Positions 13,261 through 16,754 of a stretch of 16,754 nt of DNA are shown here, in pieces. A program made the translations under genes and the position numbers. The notes beneath the pieces are model-generated. The model did no database searches. It was not told where the DNA came from and saw nothing but the letters and a program-made list of their open reading frames with translations. Within the stretch, counting starts at the first letter, position 1, and the number at the start of each line of letters is the position of its first letter. The stretch is from Leptospira wolbachii serovar Codice str. CDC (GTDB taxonomy: Bacteria; Spirochaetota; Leptospiria; Leptospirales; Leptospiraceae), in NCBI RefSeq assembly GCF_000332515.2, contig NZ_AOGZ02000020.1:1-16754 (forward strand), given 5' to 3'.

Positions 13261-13833
13261 TTAAATTTTAATATCATTTAGCGTCTTTTTGATTAAATTT
13301 TGAATTAAAAAATTTCGATTATTCGATGAATTGGAAAAAGGCAAACCAAACAAGGGAATTATACCGATGTAAGTTCTCATTTTACCGCTATTAATAATCT
13401 TATTTGAGTAAAATTTGGTTTGGCGATTAAACAACCTAGCTTGAATTTCAAGATCTGTGTCAAAGTAGGCAGGTAAGAGTGTCATAGTCAGTCCACTAAC
13501 AAAAGCCAATAAAAATGGATAATTATTTTTAAAAACAATATTAAGTTCCAATTCGTTTGGTGCAGAGGTAGAATCAATCGATATTTTCGAATTAGATAAT
13601 TCAGTTTTAATACATTCCTTAATATATTTAATATCTTTCTGAATAAGATAATCACCTTCGTTTATTTGTAGAGGTTGATCAAATAATTCATTATTTACGT
13701 AATATTCATATGCTATATGCAATGAGTATTCGGTTTTCTCATTTTTCTGAACAAAATGGCTATTATCTATATTTGTTATGGTTGAGCAATTTAAAGTTAT
13801 AGATAAGATTAAAAGCATTTTTAATTTTCTCAT
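13261..13833 (-). CDS. Lipoprotein, second gene of a two-lipoprotein cassette
   Basis: A 190-aa protein from the ATG at 13833, chosen because it yields the signal MRKLKMLLILSITLNC (acceptor Cys16) and overlaps the upstream stop as ATGA. The open frame extends 25 codons further upstream but would bury the signal. The mature protein has a polar linker, a mixed strand/helix region (KDIKYIKECIKTELSNSKI), a strand pair (NELELNIVFKN), a hydrophobic Gly/Pro segment (LLAFVSGLTMTLLPAYFDTD) and a C-terminal helix. That order is shared with the upstream gene and with the 1509-2177 lipoprotein, so they may be divergent relatives. Function is not recognised. Its expression is probably coupled to its neighbour. 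Confidence 0.77.
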   Translation of the reverse strand: MRKLKMLLILSITLNCSTITNIDNSHFVQKNEKTEYSLHIAYEYYVNNELFDQPLQINEGDYLIQKDIKYIKECIKTELSNSKISIDSTSAPNELELNIVFKNNYPFLLAFVSGLTMTLLPAYFDTDLEIQARLFNRQTKFYSNKIINSGKMRTYIGIIPLFGLPFSNSSNNRNFLIQNLIKKTLNDIKI

Positions 13834-14417
13834 TGAGCTAAAACCTCTTTTATAGAGTTTAGTATGAATTTCGATTTTAATTGAGGAATTTCTCTCCTTG
13901 ATTTCCAAATATCGTATATATCATCATTAATAATGTTTTCGTCACTGAATACTTTTTTTGCCAATATTTTTTTTTGTGAATTAAAAGTTGTTAATTCTAA
14001 TTTAATCTTAGAATCAAAATTACCAATATCTCCACCAAACCAGATATATAGAGTCAGTGTAGCCAATGATAACGGAAAATAATAGGGATCTACTTGAAGT
14101 TTATTTTCATATTCTAAAAATTTTAGATCAATAATAGAAGAATTGTTAGCTAAAGGGAAATCTGAGTAATATGCAACGGATTCAAATTCTTGGCTATTTT
14201 CGAGAAGGTTTTTTATATTACTTTTTATCGTTTGCTCTTGAAAAGTTTTCAAGTCTCCGCTTTCGCTTATAATTTCTATATTTCTAATATAAATTTTCTT
14301 CTTTATTTGATTAATTTCAGAATTTTTATATTTTTGATCAATCAAAGACGATTTATGTTCTAGACAATTTAATAAAATTAAAAATATAAAACATGTCGTA
14401 ATATTGTTATTAATCAT
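13830..14417 (-). CDS. Lipoprotein, first gene of a two-lipoprotein cassette
   Basis: A 195-aa protein from the ATG at 14417. The open frame reaches into attC15, but this start is preferred: it has a strong Shine-Dalgarno (GAGGAA, 6 nt upstream) and gives the signal MINNNITTCFIFLILLNC with lipobox LLNC (acceptor Cys18). The mature region has a basic linker, strands (KKIYIRNIEIISES), a helix (QTIKSNIKNLLENS), a strand pair (SSIIDLKFLEYENK), a hydrophobic segment (YFPLSLATLTLYIWFGG) and a C-terminal helix. The architecture resembles the following gene, suggesting an old duplication or a two-component lipoprotein complex. Its TGA overlaps the next ATG by 4 nt. Confidence 0.8.
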   Translation of the reverse strand: MINNNITTCFIFLILLNCLEHKSSLIDQKYKNSEINQIKKKIYIRNIEIISESGDLKTFQEQTIKSNIKNLLENSQEFESVAYYSDFPLANNSSIIDLKFLEYENKLQVDPYYFPLSLATLTLYIWFGGDIGNFDSKIKLELTTFNSQKKILAKKVFSDENIINDDIYDIWKSRREIPQLKSKFILNSIKEVLAQ

Positions 14418-14453
14418 AATTTTTCCTCTTTCTGTTGATTTTTTAAAAATGTC

Positions 14454-14619
14454 GTATAACGAACTAGACTTACCGAAGTTCCCTGACCCTGAGTCCCGGA
14501 GACGGGACGTTAGGGACTGGCACGTAGTTTGCGGATGCAAACGAGTGACAGAAAGGGAATTTGCCGCAGGCCGAGCGAGGCCGTAAGTGCCGAAGCGCAG
14601 CGGTAAGTTGCTGTTATAC
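14454..14619 (-). repeat. attC15 (family A)
   Basis: R' is GTATAAC at 14454-14460 and R'' is GTTATAC at 14613-14619. It belongs to the cassette 14460-15398. The cassette-end inverted repeat is 14614-14629 against 15383-15398, with differences at position 10 (G/A) and position 12 (T/C). Both leave a G-T wobble on the plus strand. Confidence 0.9.
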
Positions 14620-14632
14620 GAAGGTTCGCTAA

Positions 14633-15367
14633 TTAAATCAGCTGATTTTCGTCTTTAAAAAATTCATCAATTTTAAATTCTTTAATAAACTTATCTAAAT
14701 CTTCTTTGGAGATTAAATTGTCGATCCGAAGACTTTGTACATATCGAGATAGTACTTCCTGAGTTGCCAATTCAGTCTTTTCTATAATATTCCCTTTATT
14801 TAAGGAACATACAAAGTTAAGATTTGTTTTGGAAACTTTTGCTTTTTTACCGATTTTTCTTAATAAATCATCAAAGCTTTCATCTAGTAAATCTGAAAAG
14901 GCATAAAATAATGCCTTTTTTATATATTCCTTGGTAAATGGTAGATTGGGTTTATCCTGAATAGATATTTCTTCTAAAGCAAAAAGCTTTTCCATTATCA
15001 AAAAACGATCTAATATTAAAATTAAAGAATAAATTTCATTTGCTAAGTTCGGTAAATGTTCTTCGATTTTCTGAATTTCTTTTTTAAAATTTCGAATTTC
15101 ATTGGGAAAATTATTAAGGATATCTCCATATTGATCAATTGCTTTAATTTTCTTTGCAATTTTCGGAAGTAATGAATAAAAGTAGATTTTCGAATTGAGA
15201 TAGTTGAAATATAGTCTTAGCAGAAATGTATAAGATTTTTGATAAAAAAGATTTTCTTTTTTAGAAACTTCTCTGATTTCGAGAATCTTTGATAAAAATA
15301 TAAATAGACCAAATATAACTGTTGTGAAGTAACTCCAGTTGTCTTTTGTGAATGTTATAATATCCAT
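14633..15367 (-). CDS. Membrane-anchored helical protein, unknown function
   Basis: A 244-aa protein with one N-terminal membrane segment (about residues 11-28, YFTTVIFGLFIFLSKIL). A long, almost entirely helical, Lys/Glu/Leu-rich cytosolic part follows, including likely coiled-coil stretches (IRNFKKEIQKIEEHLPNLA, about 91-109) and a C-terminal acidic helix (ISKEDLDKFIKEFKIDEFF). No catalytic motif is visible and no family is recognised. The leader is 31 nt without a Shine-Dalgarno. It is the only gene in its cassette and is the last coding cassette before the run of non-coding cassettes on the right. Confidence 0.72.
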   Translation of the reverse strand: MDIITFTKDNWSYFTTVIFGLFIFLSKILEIREVSKKENLFYQKSYTFLLRLYFNYLNSKIYFYSLLPKIAKKIKAIDQYGDILNNFPNEIRNFKKEIQKIEEHLPNLANEIYSLILILDRFLIMEKLFALEEISIQDKPNLPFTKEYIKKALFYAFSDLLDESFDDLLRKIGKKAKVSKTNLNFVCSLNKGNIIEKTELATQEVLSRYVQSLRIDNLISKEDLDKFIKEFKIDEFFKDENQLI

Positions 15368-15392
15368 TTTATTTTAAATTTTGCGAGCTTTC

Positions 15393-15565
15393 GTATAACG
15401 ATAGAGGCTTACCGACGTTTCGTGTAGCTGAGCCTCGGTAGGAGGCGTTAGCGTGACACGAAATGTGCCTTTAGGCCGAGCGAGGACCCCACGAGATCCA
15501 GATTTCCACAGAAATCTGAGGCGAAGTGGATAAGGACCTGAGCGAGCGGTAAGGCGATGTTAATT
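15393..15565 (-). repeat. attC16 (family B)
   Basis: R' is GTATAAC at 15393-15399 followed by the family B spacer GATAGAG; R'' is GTTAATT at 15559-15565. Inner features are the GCTGA...TTAGC arm, GCCTTTAGGC, and a CCCCAC/GTGG helix enclosing CAGATTTC/GAAATCTG. It belongs to the non-coding cassette 15399-15858. The cassette-end inverted repeat is 15560-15575 against 15843-15858, 15 of 16 matching. Confidence 0.9.
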
Positions 15566-15852
15566 GCAGTAGGTTGTTACAGGAATAGATATTAGTCGAA
15601 AGTGAAATCTCATCAAGCGCGAAAATTTTCGATCCGAATCTTTCTTTTGTAAATATCCAGATTGGAACTAGTGAATTTAAAACACTCATCTTTCTTCGTT
15701 TAATCGAAAAATGACATTCTTTAGCAAAGCACAGTTTTATTAAAGAATCATTGAAGAGAGTTTTCCCTACTAAAAGGTAGTTTTATATTAATTCTTCAAC
15801 CCTTTCTAAAGAAAATTTTCGCGCACTTTTTTTGTATGATTTAACCTATTGC
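15566..15852. other. Body of non-coding cassette 16
   Basis: No credible gene on either strand in 287 bases. An internal inverted repeat pairs GCGCGAAAATTTTC (15617-15630) with GAAAATTTTCGCGC (15811-15824), a perfect 14-bp match at the place occupied by a different sequence pair in cassettes 7, 17 and 18. TAGTCGAAAG near 15593 also occurs in cassette 7 near 6379. Confidence 0.65.
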
Positions 15853-16025
15853 AATTAACGATAGAGGCTTACCGACGTTTCGTGTAGCTGAGCCTCAGTA
15901 GGAGGCGTTAGCGTAACACGAAATGTGCCTTTAGGCCGAGCGAAGGCCCCACGAGATCCAGATTTCCACAGAAATCTGAGGCGAAGTGGCTAAGGACCTG
16001 AGCGAGCGGTAAGGCGATGTTAATT
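15853..16025 (-). repeat. attC17 (family B)
   Basis: R' is AATTAAC at 15853-15859 with spacer GATAGAG; R'' is GTTAATT at 16019-16025. It is nearly identical to attC16 and attC18. It belongs to the non-coding cassette 15859-16229. The cassette-end inverted repeat is 16020-16035 against 16214-16229, 15 of 16 matching. Confidence 0.9.
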
Positions 16026-16223
16026 GCAGTTAGTTTTAATAGGAAAAAGTTAAATCGCAAGGTTTATAAAATCGAGCGCAAATTTTTCTCTTAATTCTTA
16101 AGAAGCGTAAATCTTTCACAGCACTTACGAGTAAGGAAAGGTCAATCTTCTTTAAAGAACTTACATCGACAAAAACATCTTAAAAAAAATTTGCGCGTTA
16201 TTTTCTTTGGATCAACTAATTGC
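16026..16223. other. Body of non-coding cassette 17
   Basis: About 198 bases hold no credible gene. GCGCAAATTTTT (16076-16087) pairs with AAAAATTTGCGC (16185-16196). It is recognisably related to the body of cassette 7 by shared blocks in the same order, despite lying almost 10 kb away, so the family has been copied or has shuffled within the array. Confidence 0.65.
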
Positions 16224-16396
16224 AATTAACGATAGAGGCTTACCGACGTTTCGTGTAGCTGAGCCTCTGAAGGAGGCGTTAGCGTAACACGAAATGTGCC
16301 TTTAGGCCGAGCGAAGGCCCCACGAGATCCAGATTTCCACAGAAATCTGAGTCGAAGTGGATAAGGACCTGAGCGAGCGGTAAGGCGATGTTAATT
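16224..16396 (-). repeat. attC18 (family B)
   Basis: R' is AATTAAC at 16224-16230 with spacer GATAGAG; R'' is GTTAATT at 16390-16396. It belongs to the non-coding cassette 16230-16713. The cassette-end inverted repeat is 16391-16406 against 16698-16713, 15 of 16 matching. Confidence 0.9.
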
Positions 16397-16707
16397 GCAG
16401 TTGGTTATCTATTGAATTTGTTAGAAATACGAAGTGGGCTAATCCCAAGCGCGCAAATTTTCGCTCATATTTGTTTTTCTTTAAAGCGCGCCGATCATTC
16501 ATGAAGCATGGGAACCGTGAAAAAAAATAATATGAATATGAGCGAAGTAAATCTCTTCACTCATAATTTTCTCTTTAAATCGCCCGAATCTCGCATAAAA
16601 CGTTCAAACCAGTGGAAGTTAAAATTCAGAGAAAAGTTATTTGTATCTCTTTGAATCTTTAAGAAAAATTGCGCGCTGATTTTTTTTGAAGAGATTTAAC
16701 CAATTGC
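16397..16707. other. Body of non-coding cassette 18
   Basis: In 311 bases no gene is well supported. AGCGCGCAA (16448-16456) pairs with TTGCGCGCT (16669-16677), the internal inverted repeat of this cassette family in yet another sequence version. A 40-codon ATG frame on the plus strand (16532-16654) runs against the array direction and lacks a ribosome site, so it is not called. Confidence 0.6.
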
Positions 16708-16754
16708 AATTAACGAACTAGTGGAGACGACGTTCCTCGTAGCTGAGCCTCGCA
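16708..16754 (-). repeat. attC19, cut by the right edge
   Basis: R' is AATTAAC at 16708-16714, followed by the family A spacer GAACTAG and then a start resembling attC11 (GTAGCTGAGCCTCG). Only the R' half is inside the window; its cassette and gene lie to the right. Confidence 0.8.

Noticed and set aside
16532..16654. 40-codon ATG frame on the plus strand in cassette 18
   Set aside because: It runs against the array direction, has no ribosome site, lies between paired internal repeats and has no counterpart in the related cassettes 7, 16 and 17.

Overview
The window is a run of integron gene cassettes, probably from a spirochaete and most likely Leptospira. Nineteen attC-type recombination sites (attC1 to attC19, numbered by rising coordinate; attC19 is cut by the right edge) divide it into 18 complete cassettes and two partial ones. 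The spirochaete reading rests on AT-rich genes, many small lipoproteins with loose lipoboxes ending in Asn-Cys or Ser-Cys, and a predicted outer-membrane beta-barrel. No ribosomal or housekeeping gene is present to confirm it. All supported genes read on the minus strand, so the array runs from high to low coordinates and each gene is followed by its attC at lower coordinates. No integrase gene or attI is present; in the usual layout they would lie beyond the right edge.

Layout from left to right: an edge-truncated probable exported protein (1-52); a membrane-anchored protein with a nuclease-like motif (363-1238); a lipoprotein (1509-2177); a two-gene cassette with a membrane protein and a PD-(D/E)XK nuclease (2393-3339); a small membrane protein with a long non-coding 3' tail (3540-4278); an AbrB-type antitoxin and Doc toxin pair (4525-5135); a lipoprotein (5507-6043); a non-coding cassette (6185-6559); a helical DUF5677-like protein (6724-7836); a lipoprotein (8038-8697); tandem Cys-rich exported proteins (8905-9697); a voltage-gated K+ channel with an upstream secreted Gly/Lys-rich peptide (9903-10772); an outer-membrane protein (11024-11935); a PIN-like protein with a large insertion (12110-13078); a two-lipoprotein operon (13261-14417); a membrane-anchored helical protein (14633-15367); and three consecutive non-coding cassettes (15399-16713).

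The strongest unusual signal is in the recombination units. Each of the 18 complete cassettes is bounded by a cassette-specific inverted repeat of about 16-19 bp, reaching well past the 7-bp R'/R'' core. In every one, position 10 is G in the arm next to R'' and A in the 5'-end arm, giving a G-T wobble on the plus strand and a C-A mismatch on the minus strand. Two more invariant wobbles of the same polarity lie inside each attC. The plus strand is the attC bottom strand, which integron integrases recombine as a folded single strand.

Four cassettes have no convincing gene but carry a second, covarying internal inverted repeat. They look like a family of structured non-coding mobile cassettes. 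Most coding cassettes have very short leaders, so expression probably depends on read-through. The toxin-antitoxin cassette has its own operator-like palindrome and is the kind of module expected to stabilise such an array.
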